Of a stretch of 45,075 bases of DNA, positions 15,854 to 23,948 are shown in pieces. The notes below the pieces were generated by a model, which made no database searches, had not been told where the DNA came from, and saw nothing but the letters and a program-made list of their open reading frames with translations. Both the position numbers and the translations under genes were made by a program. Position 1 is the stretch's first letter. Each line of letters starts with the position of its first letter. Origin of the DNA: Verrucomicrobia bacterium UBA1629 (GTDB lineage: Bacteria; Verrucomicrobiota; Kiritimatiellia; RFP12; UBA1067); NCBI GenBank assembly GCA_002321305.1, contig DCMF01000034.1, forward strand, positions 8,912-53,986. Direction: 5' to 3'.

Positions 15854-17020
15854 ATGGCGACGATCCTCCATGTCGACATGGACGCCTTTTTCGCGTCCGT
15901 CGAGCAGCTGCACCATCCCGAATGGCGCGGCAAGCCTCTTGTCGTCGGCGCGGGTCCGCACGAGCGCGGCGTCGTCTCGACCTGCTCCTACGAGGCCCGC
16001 GCATTCGGCGTCCGCTCCGCCATGCCCTCGCGCACGGCCTACGAGAAGTGTCCGCAGGCCATCTTCACGCCGCCGCACATGGAACTCTACAGGGCCGTCT
16101 CGAAGAAGGCTTTCGAGGTCTTCTCGCACTACTCGCCCTACGTCGAGGCCGTCAGCGTCGACGAGGCGTTCCTTGACGTGAGCGGCACGCTCCACCTCCA
16201 TGGCGGCGATCCCCGACGGCTCGGCGAGGCGCTGCGGCGCGAGATCCGCGCAACGTGCGGCGTGACCTGCTCGGTCGGCCTCGCCCCGAACCGCCTCCTC
16301 GCGAAGATCGGCTCCGAGCAGAACAAGCCGGACGGCCTCACCGTCATGCCGACCGATCCGGCGGAGATCGCGGCCTTTCTCGCGCCGCGTCCGATCGGCA
16401 TCCTCTGGGGCGTCGGCAAGAAGACGATCGAGGCCCTGCGCCCCTACGGCCTCACGACCTGCGGCGACCTCCAGCGAATGAAGCCGAACGCGCTTGTCCC
16501 GCAGGAGCTCATCGACCTCGCGTTCGGGCATTCCGAGGAATTCGTCCACTGGGAGGAACGCGAGGAGAAGTCCGTCTCGCGCGAACACACCTTCGAGACG
16601 GACGAGCCGCGACGCGACGTCGTGCGCGCGAAGCTGCTGGAACTCGTCGAGGAGGTCGGCTACCGCTTCCGCCGCGCGCCGCGCTGGGCGACGACAGCCC
16701 GCCTCAAGATCCGCAGCGCGGCATTCGAGACGAAGCTGCGGCAGATGCCCTTTCCGCGTCCCGCGCGCGACGACCTCGCGTTCCGCGCCGCCGCCACGGC
16801 CCTCTTCGACGCCGCGTGGCCGGCGGGGACGAGTCCGCACGGCGCGATCCGCCTCATCGGCTTCGGCGTCACGAACTTCCGCGCCGCGCCGGACGACGGC
16901 CAGCTCGCGCTCTTCGCGTCCCCCGAAGACGCGGCGCGGGAGAAGCGCGAACGCCTCTCCCGCGCACTGGACGGCCTCCGCGACCGCGGCCTGATGAAGA
17001 CAGGGAAAGCCTTCCGGTAA
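15854..17020 (+). CDS. dinB: DNA polymerase IV (Y family)
   Basis: Error-prone lesion-bypass polymerase, 388 residues, full length for the family. Catalytic motifs are visible: HVDMDAFFASVEQ at the N-terminus (first metal-binding Asp) and SVDEAFLDV (Asp-Glu pair). GLAPNRLLAKIGSEQNKPDG and GVGKKTIEALRPYG (thumb helix-hairpin-helix) follow. Near the C-terminus QLALF is the sliding-clamp-binding motif. It lies 51 bases after the XylR-like gene but has its own extended -10 promoter. No LexA-like box was recognised. ATG 15854 lacks a Shine-Dalgarno sequence, consistent with a leaderless message. It converges with the K+ transporter gene. Confidence 0.95.
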   Translation: MATILHVDMDAFFASVEQLHHPEWRGKPLVVGAGPHERGVVSTCSYEARAFGVRSAMPSRTAYEKCPQAIFTPPHMELYRAVSKKAFEVFSHYSPYVEAVSVDEAFLDVSGTLHLHGGDPRRLGEALRREIRATCGVTCSVGLAPNRLLAKIGSEQNKPDGLTVMPTDPAEIAAFLAPRPIGILWGVGKKTIEALRPYGLTTCGDLQRMKPNALVPQELIDLAFGHSEEFVHWEEREEKSVSREHTFETDEPRRDVVRAKLLELVEEVGYRFRRAPRWATTARLKIRSAAFETKLRQMPFPRPARDDLAFRAAATALFDAAWPAGTSPHGAIRLIGFGVTNFRAAPDDGQLALFASPEDAAREKRERLSRALDGLRDRGLMKTGKAFR

Positions 17021-17035
17021 GCCGCCGGTTCGCCG

Positions 17036-18349
17036 TCAGCCGACGACCAGCTCCTCCGTCGGGAACCTGACGCGGCGGTTCGACTCGCGGTCGCCGATCA
17101 TCAGGACGACCGTCAGCGCGCCGAGGCGGCCGAAAAACATCGCGCACATGATGACGGCGCGCCCCGCCGGGGAGAGCCGCGCCGTCGTGTCGCCGAGCGA
17201 GAGGCCCGTCGTCGTGACCGCCGAGATCGCCTCGAAGAAGATCGCCTCGCCGCTCAGGCCGCGCCCCGCCTCCGTGAACGACAGCGCGCCGTTGACGAGC
17301 CAGACGAACGCGAGCATCGCGCTCACGATGACGATGGACTCGCGGACGGCGTCGTTCGGCACCGTCCGCCGCGAAATGACCGTCTCGTCCTCGCCCCGGC
17401 AGAGCGCGCGCAGCGTGCAGACGAGGACGGCGAGCGTCGTCACCTTGATGCCCGCCGCCGCCGAGCCGGGACCGCCGCCGATGAACATGAGCGCCTCGTA
17501 GACGTTGACCGTCAGGTCACGCAACGCCTCCGTCGGCACGACCGTGAACCCGCACGTGCGCGGCGTCACGGCCTGATAGAACGCGACGGACAGCTTCTGG
17601 AGCGGCGCAAAGCCCTTCAGCGCCCCGTTCCACTCGAGCGCGAGGAAGGCGAAGAACGCAAGCGCGAGCAGGTAGAGCGTGAAGCGCAGGACGACCGCGC
17701 TGTGGAGCGAGAGGCGTCCGCGACCGCCCGACGCGCGCCGCCGGAAGCGATACGTGCAGAGGTTGTAGAGGACGAGAAAGCCGATGCCGCCCAGAACCGT
17801 CTCGGCCGCGAGGACGGACAGCACGCAGGGATCGGCGGCGAAGCGCGCCAGCGAGTCGGGATACAGGCTGAACCCCGCATTGCAGAAGCTCATCACCGCG
17901 TAGAAGGCCGCGAGATACCAATCACGGAACCTGAGGTAGAGAAGGCCCGCGCCCACGCCCTCGATGACGAGCATCGACCCGACGACCCAGAGGATCAGGC
18001 CCTTCAGGCCCTGGATCTCCGCGACGCCGTAGGCGTTCATGAGCGAGAACTCGCGGCTCAGCGACAGGCGGCGCCCGATCGCGACAAGGAGGAACGTGCC
18101 GCACGTCATGAGGCCGAGGCAGCCGATCTCGACGAGCGCCAGCAGGATGACCTGACCCGTCCGCGAGAACTCGCGCGCGATGTCCACGACCGTCAGGCCC
18201 GTCACGCAGACCGCCGAGCACGCCGTGAAGAGCGCGGACGAGAACGCGCCCCACTGCCCGTCCGCCCGCGCCCAGGGGGAAGAAAGCGCAATCGCGCCGA
18301 CGAGAATCAGCGCGAGGAAGCCGACGGCGATGGACGAGCGTCTCGTCAT
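17036..18349 (-). CDS. K+ uptake channel subunit, TrkH/KtrB family
   Basis: Integral inner-membrane protein of 437 residues with four pore loops: TACSAVCVTGLTVVD, FCNAGFSL, TPRTCGFTV and SAVTTTGLSLGD, each holding the family's conserved filter Gly. Length and the short N-terminus fit KtrB better than TrkH. A cytosolic NAD/ATP-binding KtrA/TrkA partner is expected but is not encoded in this window. ATG 18349 overlaps the stop of tatC (ATGA), indicating translational coupling, an unusual partner for the Tat genes. Likely transcribed with pal-tatB-tatC. Confidence 0.92.
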   Translation of the reverse strand: MTRRSSIAVGFLALILVGAIALSSPWARADGQWGAFSSALFTACSAVCVTGLTVVDIAREFSRTGQVILLALVEIGCLGLMTCGTFLLVAIGRRLSLSREFSLMNAYGVAEIQGLKGLILWVVGSMLVIEGVGAGLLYLRFRDWYLAAFYAVMSFCNAGFSLYPDSLARFAADPCVLSVLAAETVLGGIGFLVLYNLCTYRFRRRASGGRGRLSLHSAVVLRFTLYLLALAFFAFLALEWNGALKGFAPLQKLSVAFYQAVTPRTCGFTVVPTEALRDLTVNVYEALMFIGGGPGSAAAGIKVTTLAVLVCTLRALCRGEDETVISRRTVPNDAVRESIVIVSAMLAFVWLVNGALSFTEAGRGLSGEAIFFEAISAVTTTGLSLGDTTARLSPAGRAVIMCAMFFGRLGALTVVLMIGDRESNRRVRFPTEELVVG

Positions 18350-19113
18350 CCCGCCCGCTTGCGGAAGCCGCCCTTCTCCTTCAGCCACACGGCCCAGATC
18401 GAGAGCTCGTAGAGGAGGCAGAGGGGCACCGCCATGAGGATCTGGCTCATCGGGTCGGGCGGCGTCAGGAACATCGCCAGCACGAACGCGATGATGATCG
18501 CCGCGCGCCGCTTCTCGCGCAGCCCCTTCGAGGTGACCATGCCGAAGCAGCCGAGGACGAAGATGATGAGCGGCATCTGGAAGACGAGGCCGAAGGCGAC
18601 GATCAGCTTCAGGACGACCGGCACGTAGGTGTCGATCGTGATGATCTGCTGGGGGATGCCCATCCAGTCGCCGATCTGCCGGAACGCGACGACCACGAGC
18701 GGCACGGTCTTCATGTAGGCGAGGACGCCGCCCACGAGGAAGAGGGCCGTCCCCGCCGTGATGCCGGAGAGGATCACGAACTTCTCGCGGTTCGTCAGCG
18801 CGGGGAAGACGAAGCGCAGCACGGCGAACGACATGAGCGGAAACGCGAGAACCGTGCCGCCCCAGACCGTGATCGAGAGCCACACGTCAAACGGCGCCGT
18901 CATGCCGACGACCTGCAGAAGACCCTGGAACTCGGCCGCCGGCGACTTGAGGAGCGTCAGGATCTGGTTCGCGAAGACGCCCGCGATGACCATGCCGAGC
19001 GCCCAGGAAATGCCCGCGAACACGATCATGTCGCGGAGCGCGAGCAGGTGGACCAGGAGCGGCTGCGGCGGATCGTTCCGCGCGTCGGGATTCTCAAGAA
19101 GCTTGATGGCCAT
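18346..19113 (-). CDS. tatC: Twin-arginine translocase subunit TatC
   Basis: Membrane receptor core of the Tat export system, 255 residues with six predicted membrane spans. Conserved TatC features include PLLVHLLALRDMIVF at the N-terminus (family E.LR.R region, here LR retained and the acidic residue shifted), FPALTNREKFVI (family FV.PGL..EK region), FGLVFQMPLIIFVLG and LTPPDPMSQI near the last spans. ATG 19113 is chosen for its agreement with the family start and GAAGG about nine bases upstream; a longer open frame upstream is Arg-rich and overlaps tatB. It overlaps tatB by 20 bases and ktrB by four. Confidence 0.93.
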   Translation of the reverse strand: MAIKLLENPDARNDPPQPLLVHLLALRDMIVFAGISWALGMVIAGVFANQILTLLKSPAAEFQGLLQVVGMTAPFDVWLSITVWGGTVLAFPLMSFAVLRFVFPALTNREKFVILSGITAGTALFLVGGVLAYMKTVPLVVVAFRQIGDWMGIPQQIITIDTYVPVVLKLIVAFGLVFQMPLIIFVLGCFGMVTSKGLREKRRAAIIIAFVLAMFLTPPDPMSQILMAVPLCLLYELSIWAVWLKEKGGFRKRAG

Positions 19114-19453
19114 CGTCGGAAACCTTCGTCTCGGCCGAAGCCGTCGCCGCGCCGGTCGTCGAGGCCGTCGGCGTCTCGTCAACCGGCTTCGTCGCCTCCG
19201 CGACCTCGCGCTCGGCGGCGCGCGCCGCCTCCTCGACCTCCTGCTCGACCTTCGAGACCTCGCGCTGGATCTCGCTGTCCATTTCCAGCAGCTGGCGTTT
19301 GAAGCTCTCGGCCGCGCGGCGGAACTTCGCGTAGTAGGAGCCGAACGTGCGCAGGGTGGACGGCAGCCGCTTCGGCCCCATCACGATGAGAAGAACGGCG
19401 AGCAGGACGACCCACTCGCCGGCCCCCACGCTGTCAAAGATGAACGCGAACAA
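19094..19453 (-). CDS. tatB: Tat translocase subunit TatA/B-like (TTG start)
   Basis: A 119-residue single-span protein: one hydrophobic helix (EWVVLLAVLLIVMG), the GPKRLP hinge, an amphipathic helix (LRTFGSYYAKFRRAAESF) and a long acidic coiled-coil tail (DSEIQREVSKVEQEVEEAARA). Glu before the membrane helix and the GP.RLP hinge are TatB-like rather than TatA-like. The only start giving the full N-terminus is TTG 19453, just after an in-frame TAG and with no Shine-Dalgarno; GTG 19429 would cut into the membrane segment. It sits between pal and tatC and overlaps tatC by 20 bases. The Tat-signal hydrolase at 11.8-13.3 kb is a likely client. Confidence 0.85.
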   Translation of the reverse strand: MFAFIFDSVGAGEWVVLLAVLLIVMGPKRLPSTLRTFGSYYAKFRRAAESFKRQLLEMDSEIQREVSKVEQEVEEAARAAEREVAEATKPVDETPTASTTGAATASAETKVSDDGHQAS

Positions 19454-19522
19454 GGGAGGCTACCGTCGGATGCGGGCGGAAACGGGCCGAACGGCGAATT
19501 CCCGCAGGCACCCAACGCTCCT

Positions 19523-20083
19523 TTACTTCTGGAAGATCACGAACTCGCCGCGACGGTTCAGCGCATACGCGCTCTCGTCATGGCCCTCGACCGCCGGCTT
19601 CTCGGCGCCGTAGCTGCGCGTCTGGATGCGGTCGGACGTGATGCCGCTCTGGACGAGGTAGTTGCGGATGATGATCGCGCGGTTCTCGCCGAGCGACATG
19701 TTGTACTCGTGCGACCCGCGCTCGTCGCAGTTGCCCTCGACGACCACGACGCGCCCCGCGTTCGACGCCAGGTGCTGCGCGACGGCATCGATCTTGCCGA
19801 GCTCGCCCGCCGGGACGACCGTCGAGTCGAAGCCGAAGTAGACCGGCGTGAACGACACGTCGGCGCAACGGCGGTAGAGATCCTCGAACTTGCCCTCGGA
19901 CGCGCCCGCAAGCGAGACCTCGGCGGCGTTGGCGTTCTCGACGCCATCCGTCGTCGAAATGTCAGAAGCTACGGCCGCATCGGCGCCACCGCCCGCATTC
20001 GCGCCCTTCTTCGCCTTGTCATACTTGCAGCCCGTCACGCAGAGCGCAACCGCGAGAACCGCCAGAACCGTCGAGAACTTCAT
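19523..20083 (-). CDS. pal: Peptidoglycan-associated OmpA-family lipoprotein
   Basis: Outer-membrane lipoprotein of 186 residues tethered to peptidoglycan. The signal peptide ends in a lipobox (LCVTGC, Cys 19), to be processed by LspA encoded at 30.4 kb. A Gly/Ala-rich linker precedes the OmpA_C domain: VYFGFDSTVV, VVEGNCDERGSHEYNMSLGE, RAIIIRNYLV, and TRSYGAEKPA, with the Asp and Arg that contact peptidoglycan in the NxxLSxxRA-like helix region. Start ATG 20083 has AAGGAG nine bases upstream. No tol genes are adjacent; instead tatB follows 69 bases downstream. Confidence 0.93.
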   Translation of the reverse strand: MKFSTVLAVLAVALCVTGCKYDKAKKGANAGGGADAAVASDISTTDGVENANAAEVSLAGASEGKFEDLYRRCADVSFTPVYFGFDSTVVPAGELGKIDAVAQHLASNAGRVVVVEGNCDERGSHEYNMSLGENRAIIIRNYLVQSGITSDRIQTRSYGAEKPAVEGHDESAYALNRRGEFVIFQK

Positions 20084-20120
20084 TTTTAGATACTCCTTTG
20101 TGGATAGACTAATGGCGCGT

Positions 20121-20150
20121 ATTATAGCATAATGAATTGCCGCAGGGCAA
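20121..20150 (-). promoter_or_regulatory. Promoter of pal
   Basis: TTGCCC (20150-20145), 18-base spacer, TATAAT (20126-20121) with extended TGC. The -35 lies inside the hairpin at 20138-20162. Confidence 0.65.
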
Positions 20151-20162
20151 GACCCTGCGGCA
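20138..20162 (-). terminator. Hairpin after the kinase gene
   Basis: TGCCGCAGGG and CCCTGCGGCA form a perfect 10-bp stem with a five-base loop, 38 bases after the kinase stop. It is followed on the minus strand by ATTCATTATG rather than a T-run, so termination may be weak; its loop and arm hold the -35 of the pal promoter. Confidence 0.55.
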
Positions 20163-20199
20163 CGAGAATCGCATCTTTGCGGACATCCCGCACGTGCGC

Positions 20200-21036
20200 T
20201 CATTCGTAGTCGACGACGCTCGCCCAGTGGAGGAGGAGCTCGTGGTTCTTCGGCGTCTGCTCGCGGCTCGCCTCGGCCGCCGCGACGATCGGCAGCCACT
20301 TCTGGACCTCGTGGAGCGGCACCTTCAGCGCCTCGCACGCGAGATCCATGTACTTCTCGGCCGCCGCCACGTGGCCGGAGAGCCAGAAGAGGAGATACGA
20401 CCGCGCGACGTCCGCACACGGGTCGCCGAGGCGCACGTGGCTCCAGTCGATGACGCGCCAGTCGCCCTTCGGGGTGATGATCACGTTCGACGGGTTGAAG
20501 TCGCCGTGGCAGAGCGACGTCCCGCGCGGGAAGCTCTGGAGCTTCATGTGCAGGTCGTAGCGCGTCACCTTGTCGATCGGCGAGGCCGAGATCTGCTTGT
20601 CGAGCTTGTCCGCGAGGTTGCCCATGCGGTCGGACGTCTTCGCGAAGACCTGGCACTGGATCGCGACGAACTCCTTGAGGTACTTCGCGAGGTTCTTCCT
20701 GTCCTTCGCCATCACGTCGGCGAGCGTCTCGCCCTCGACGTACTCGCGGCGGATGCACCAGTGGTCGCGGAGCTTCAGAACCTCCAGCACCTTCGGGACG
20801 GGCAGCCCCGTCTCGGCGGCGCGCGCCTCGTTCATCGCCTCGTTGAGGATGAGCGAGACCTTGTAGCTCGGCCCGAAGATCTTGAGGACCGTGTCCCTGT
20901 CGCGGCAGATCACCTTGTCGGTGCGCTCCTGGAGGACCGTGTCCTTCTTCGCCGGGCGGCCGACCTTCTTCGGGGCGGGCGCCTTCTCGACGGGCTTCTT
21001 CGCGGCAGCAACCTTCTTTTCGGCAACTTTCTTCAT
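20200..21036 (-). CDS. APH/choline-kinase-like phosphotransferase with a basic AT-hook-like tail
   Basis: A 278-residue small-molecule kinase of the aminoglycoside phosphotransferase fold. The catalytic loop SLCHGDFNPSNVIIT and the metal-binding VIDWSHVRLGDP segment are intact, and FGPSYKVSLILNE is the N-lobe strand. Substrate is unknown; choline, sugar or aminoglycoside kinases share this fold. The first 32 residues are unusual: a Lys/Ala/Pro tail (KKVAEKKVAAAKKPVEK, then PKKVGRPAKKD) resembling bacterial histone-H1-like tails with a single GRP AT-hook core. ATG 21036 is supported by GGAG seven bases upstream, so the tail is translated. It is downstream of adhE but has its own promoter. Confidence 0.8.
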   Translation of the reverse strand: MKKVAEKKVAAAKKPVEKAPAPKKVGRPAKKDTVLQERTDKVICRDRDTVLKIFGPSYKVSLILNEAMNEARAAETGLPVPKVLEVLKLRDHWCIRREYVEGETLADVMAKDRKNLAKYLKEFVAIQCQVFAKTSDRMGNLADKLDKQISASPIDKVTRYDLHMKLQSFPRGTSLCHGDFNPSNVIITPKGDWRVIDWSHVRLGDPCADVARSYLLFWLSGHVAAAEKYMDLACEALKVPLHEVQKWLPIVAAAEASREQTPKNHELLLHWASVVDYE

Positions 21037-21080
21037 CTGTGGACTCCTTCGGTCTTGTGAGACCTTTGTGTTTGATGCGG

Positions 21081-21109
21081 ATTATAGCAGATTGTCACGG
21101 ATGTGGCAA
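21081..21109 (-). promoter_or_regulatory. Promoter of the kinase gene
   Basis: TTGCCA (21109-21104), 17-base spacer, TATAAT (21086-21081) with extended TGC. The whole spacer is one arm of the inverted repeat at 21090-21141. Confidence 0.7.
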
Positions 21110-21141
21110 CCCGTCGGGGTTCGCGCGCATCCGTGACAATC
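21090..21141. terminator. Long inverted repeat between adhE and the kinase gene
   Basis: GATTGTCACGGATG (21090-21103) pairs perfectly with CATCCGTGACAATC (21128-21141), a 14-bp stem; the 24-base loop contains a second AACCC/GGGTT stem. It lies 21 bases after the adhE stop and covers the kinase promoter. It may end adhE transcription, regulate the kinase, or both. Confidence 0.55.
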
Positions 21142-21162
21142 CTGCGGTTTGGCCTTTCGGCG

Positions 21163-23808
21163 TCAGACGTTCTCGTGCTTGCCGTAGTAGGCGTTGAGAT
21201 ACATCTGCTTGATCTCCTTCATCAGCGGGTAGCGCGGGTTCGCGCCCGTGCACTGGTCGTCGAAGGCCTGCTCGGTCATCGCGTCGAGGCGGTCGAGGAA
21301 GTCCTTCTCGTCCGGCACGTAGTCGCGGATCGTCGGCTTGATGCCGATGCGCGTCTGGAGCGCGCGGATCGCCTTGAGGAAGTTCTTGAACTGCTCGCCC
21401 TTCGTCTTGCCCTCGATGCCGAGCGCCGTCGCGATCTCGAGGTAGCGCTCGAGCGTGTGCGGGTGGTCGTACTGCGGGAAGGTGCCCATCTTGCGCGGCA
21501 CGGGGTCGGCGTTGAAGCGCAGCACCTCCTCCATCATCAGCGCGTTGGCGATGCCGTGCGGGATGTGGTGGAACGCGCCCAGCTTGTGCGCCATCGAGTG
21601 CATGACGCCGAGGAAGGCGTTCGCGAAGGCCATGCCGGCCATCGTCGCGGCGTTTGCCATCTTCTCGCGGGCCTTCGGGTTCGCCGTCTTCGCGACCGCC
21701 GCGTCGTAGCACTGCGGCAGGTACTCGAAGATGTCCTTCAGGGCCTGGATCGCGAGGCCGTCGGTGTAGCTCGTCGCGAGCATCGAGGCGTAGGCCTCAA
21801 GGGCGTGCGAGACGGCGTCGATGCCGGACGCGCTCGTCAGCCCCGGAGGCGCCATCATCTGCACGTCGGCGTCGACGATCGCCATCTTCGGCATGAGCTG
21901 GTAGTCCGCGAGCGGATACTTCACGCCCGTCTTCTCGTCGGTGATGACCGCGAACGGCGTCACTTCCGAGCCGGTGCCGGCCGAGGTCGGGATCGCGATG
22001 AAGTAGGCCTTCTCGCCCATCTTCGGGAACGTGTAGACGCGCTTGCGGATGTCCATGAAGCGCATGGCCATGTCCATGAAGTCGCATTCCGGGTGCTCGT
22101 AGAGGACCCACATGATCTTCGCCGCGTCCATCGCCGAGCCGCCGCCGATCGCGATGATCACGTCCGGCTTGAAGCTCGCCATGAGCTTCGCGCCCTCCTT
22201 GGCGCAGGCGAGCGTCGGGTCCGGCGCGACGTTCGAGAACGTCGTGAACATGATGTCCTGCTTCTCGAGGGACTTCTCGATCGGCTTCGTGTAGCCGTTG
22301 GCGTAGAGGAAGTTGTCCGTCACGATGAACGCCTTCTTCTTGCCCATCACCTCGCCGAGCTCGCGGAGCGCCACCGCGAGGCACCCCTTCTTCTGGTACA
22401 CCTTTTCGGGCGCGCGGAACCACAGCATGTTTTCCCTGCGAATGGCCATAGTCTTGATGTTGATGAGATGCTTGACGCCGACGTTCTCCGAGACGGAGTT
22501 CCCGCCCCAGCTGCCGCAGCCGAGCGTGAGGGACGGCATGAGCGCGAAGTTGTAGATGTCGCCGATGCCGCCGAGGGACGACGGCGAGTTGACGATGAGG
22601 CGGCACGCCTTCATGCGGTCCGCGAACTTCGCGAGCTTCGCCTTCTCGTTGAGGTCGTCGATCCAGAGGACGGACGTGTGGCCGAGGCCGCCGTTGTTGA
22701 CGAGCAGCGCCTCCGCGATGTCCAGCGCGTCGTCGAAGTCCTTCGACTTGTACATGCCGAGGATGGTCGTCAGCTTCTCGTGGCCGAACGCCTCGCTCGT
22801 CTCCGTCGAGGTCGCCTCGCCGATCAGCACCTTCGTGTCCTCCGGCACCTCGAAGCCCGCCATCTTCGCGATGGTGACGGGGCGCTGGCCGACGATCTTC
22901 GCGTTCAGCGCGCCGTTGATGAGCATCGTCTTGCGGATGAGGTCCTTCTCCTTGTCGTTCAGGAAGTAGCAGCCGCGCTTCGTGAACTCGTCCTTCACGA
23001 GGTCGTAGACCTTCTGGTCGGCGATGACCGTCTGCTCGGTCGCGCAGATCATGCCGTTGTCGAAGGTCTTCGAGTGGATGATGGAGTTCACGGCGTTGAT
23101 GAGGTCGGCCGACGGGTCGATGATCGCCGCCGCGTTGCCCGCGCCGACGCCGACGGCCGGCGTGCCGGAGCTGTAGGCCGCCTTGACCATGCCGGGGCCG
23201 CCCGTCGCGAGGATGATGTCGGCCTCCTTCATGAGGAGGTTCGTCTTCGGCAGCGAGGGCTGCGCGATCCAGGCGATGATCTCCTCCGGCGCGCCCGCCG
23301 CGACGGCCGCCTCGAGGACGATCTTCGCCGCCGCGATCGTGCAGTTCTTCGCGCGCGGATGCGGGCTGATGATGATGCCGTTGCGGGTCTTCAGCGCGAG
23401 GAGCGTCTTGAAGATCGCCGTGGAGGTCGGGTTCGTGGTCGGGATCACCGCGCCGATGACGCCGATCGGCTCGGCCCACTTCTCGATGCCCATCGCCTCG
23501 TCGCGCTCGACGACGCCGCAGGTCTTCGTGTGCTTGTAGGCGTTGTAGATGTATTCCGCCGCGTAGTGGTTCTTGATGACCTTGTCCTCGACGATGCCCA
23601 TGCCCGTCTCCTCGACCGCCATCTTGGCGAGCGGGATGCGCGCGCGGTTCGCCGCCAGCGCCGCCGCCTTGAAGATCGCGTCGACCTGCTCCTGGGTGTA
23701 CGTCGAGAACTTGGCCTGCGCCGCCTTGACGCGCGCAAGCATCGCCTCGAATTCAGCCACTCCGTCATCCGGCGCCGCCGCCGGGTTCACTGCTGCATTG
23801 TCTGCCAT
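21163..23808 (-). CDS. adhE: Bifunctional acetaldehyde-CoA/alcohol dehydrogenase
   Basis: Reduces acetyl-CoA to acetaldehyde and then ethanol, regenerating NAD+ in fermentation; 881 residues, full length. The N-terminal half is the CoA-acylating aldehyde dehydrogenase, with catalytic Cys in NGMICATEQTVI and a glycine-rich VGVGAGNAAAII segment. After a linker comes the iron-dependent alcohol dehydrogenase: AIGGGSAMDAAKIMWV (NAD binding) and the metal-binding His residues in GVMHSMAHKLGAFHHIPHG. ATG 23808 is chosen because family AdhE proteins start there and AAAGGAC lies upstream; 24 codons further upstream are open but run into the promoter. Divergent from rex, its usual repressor. Confidence 0.96.
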   Translation of the reverse strand: MADNAAVNPAAAPDDGVAEFEAMLARVKAAQAKFSTYTQEQVDAIFKAAALAANRARIPLAKMAVEETGMGIVEDKVIKNHYAAEYIYNAYKHTKTCGVVERDEAMGIEKWAEPIGVIGAVIPTTNPTSTAIFKTLLALKTRNGIIISPHPRAKNCTIAAAKIVLEAAVAAGAPEEIIAWIAQPSLPKTNLLMKEADIILATGGPGMVKAAYSSGTPAVGVGAGNAAAIIDPSADLINAVNSIIHSKTFDNGMICATEQTVIADQKVYDLVKDEFTKRGCYFLNDKEKDLIRKTMLINGALNAKIVGQRPVTIAKMAGFEVPEDTKVLIGEATSTETSEAFGHEKLTTILGMYKSKDFDDALDIAEALLVNNGGLGHTSVLWIDDLNEKAKLAKFADRMKACRLIVNSPSSLGGIGDIYNFALMPSLTLGCGSWGGNSVSENVGVKHLINIKTMAIRRENMLWFRAPEKVYQKKGCLAVALRELGEVMGKKKAFIVTDNFLYANGYTKPIEKSLEKQDIMFTTFSNVAPDPTLACAKEGAKLMASFKPDVIIAIGGGSAMDAAKIMWVLYEHPECDFMDMAMRFMDIRKRVYTFPKMGEKAYFIAIPTSAGTGSEVTPFAVITDEKTGVKYPLADYQLMPKMAIVDADVQMMAPPGLTSASGIDAVSHALEAYASMLATSYTDGLAIQALKDIFEYLPQCYDAAVAKTANPKAREKMANAATMAGMAFANAFLGVMHSMAHKLGAFHHIPHGIANALMMEEVLRFNADPVPRKMGTFPQYDHPHTLERYLEIATALGIEGKTKGEQFKNFLKAIRALQTRIGIKPTIRDYVPDEKDFLDRLDAMTEQAFDDQCTGANPRYPLMKEIKQMYLNAYYGKHENV

Positions 23809-23870
23809 AGTTGTCTTTTGTCCTTTGGTCTTGCGTCCGCCGGATGCCTTCCCCGGCGAAACGGGCGCAT

Positions 23871-23900
23871 AGTATATCATCTTTTCATATCGCTATGCAA
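23871..23900 (-). promoter_or_regulatory. Promoter of adhE
   Basis: TTGCAT (23900-23895), 18-base spacer, TATACT (23876-23871) with extended TGA. The inverted repeat at 23888-23909 covers the -35. Confidence 0.6.
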
Positions 23901-23909
23901 GTAGCGATA
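23888..23909. promoter_or_regulatory. Candidate Rex operator
   Basis: TATCGCTA-TGCAAG-TAGCGATA is a perfect 8-bp inverted repeat with a six-base spacer between adhE and rex. It overlaps the adhE -35 and is 23 bases upstream of the rex -10, well placed for Rex to repress adhE and itself. It differs from the classical TTGTGA...TCACAA Rex consensus. Confidence 0.6.
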
Positions 23910-23928
23910 GCAAAATATCGGTATCTTG

Positions 23929-23937
23929 TGGTATAAT
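23929..23937 (+). promoter_or_regulatory. Extended -10 promoter of rex
   Basis: TGG-TATAAT (-10 at 23932-23937), 11 bases before ATG 23949; a leader of only about four bases is expected. No Shine-Dalgarno sequence. Confidence 0.55.
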
Positions 23938-23948
23938 ACGCCCTCGTC

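Noticed and set aside
21103..23904. 933-codon plus-strand frame opposite adhE
   Set aside because: Arg/Val/Asp-rich shadow; adhE is unmistakable on the other strand.
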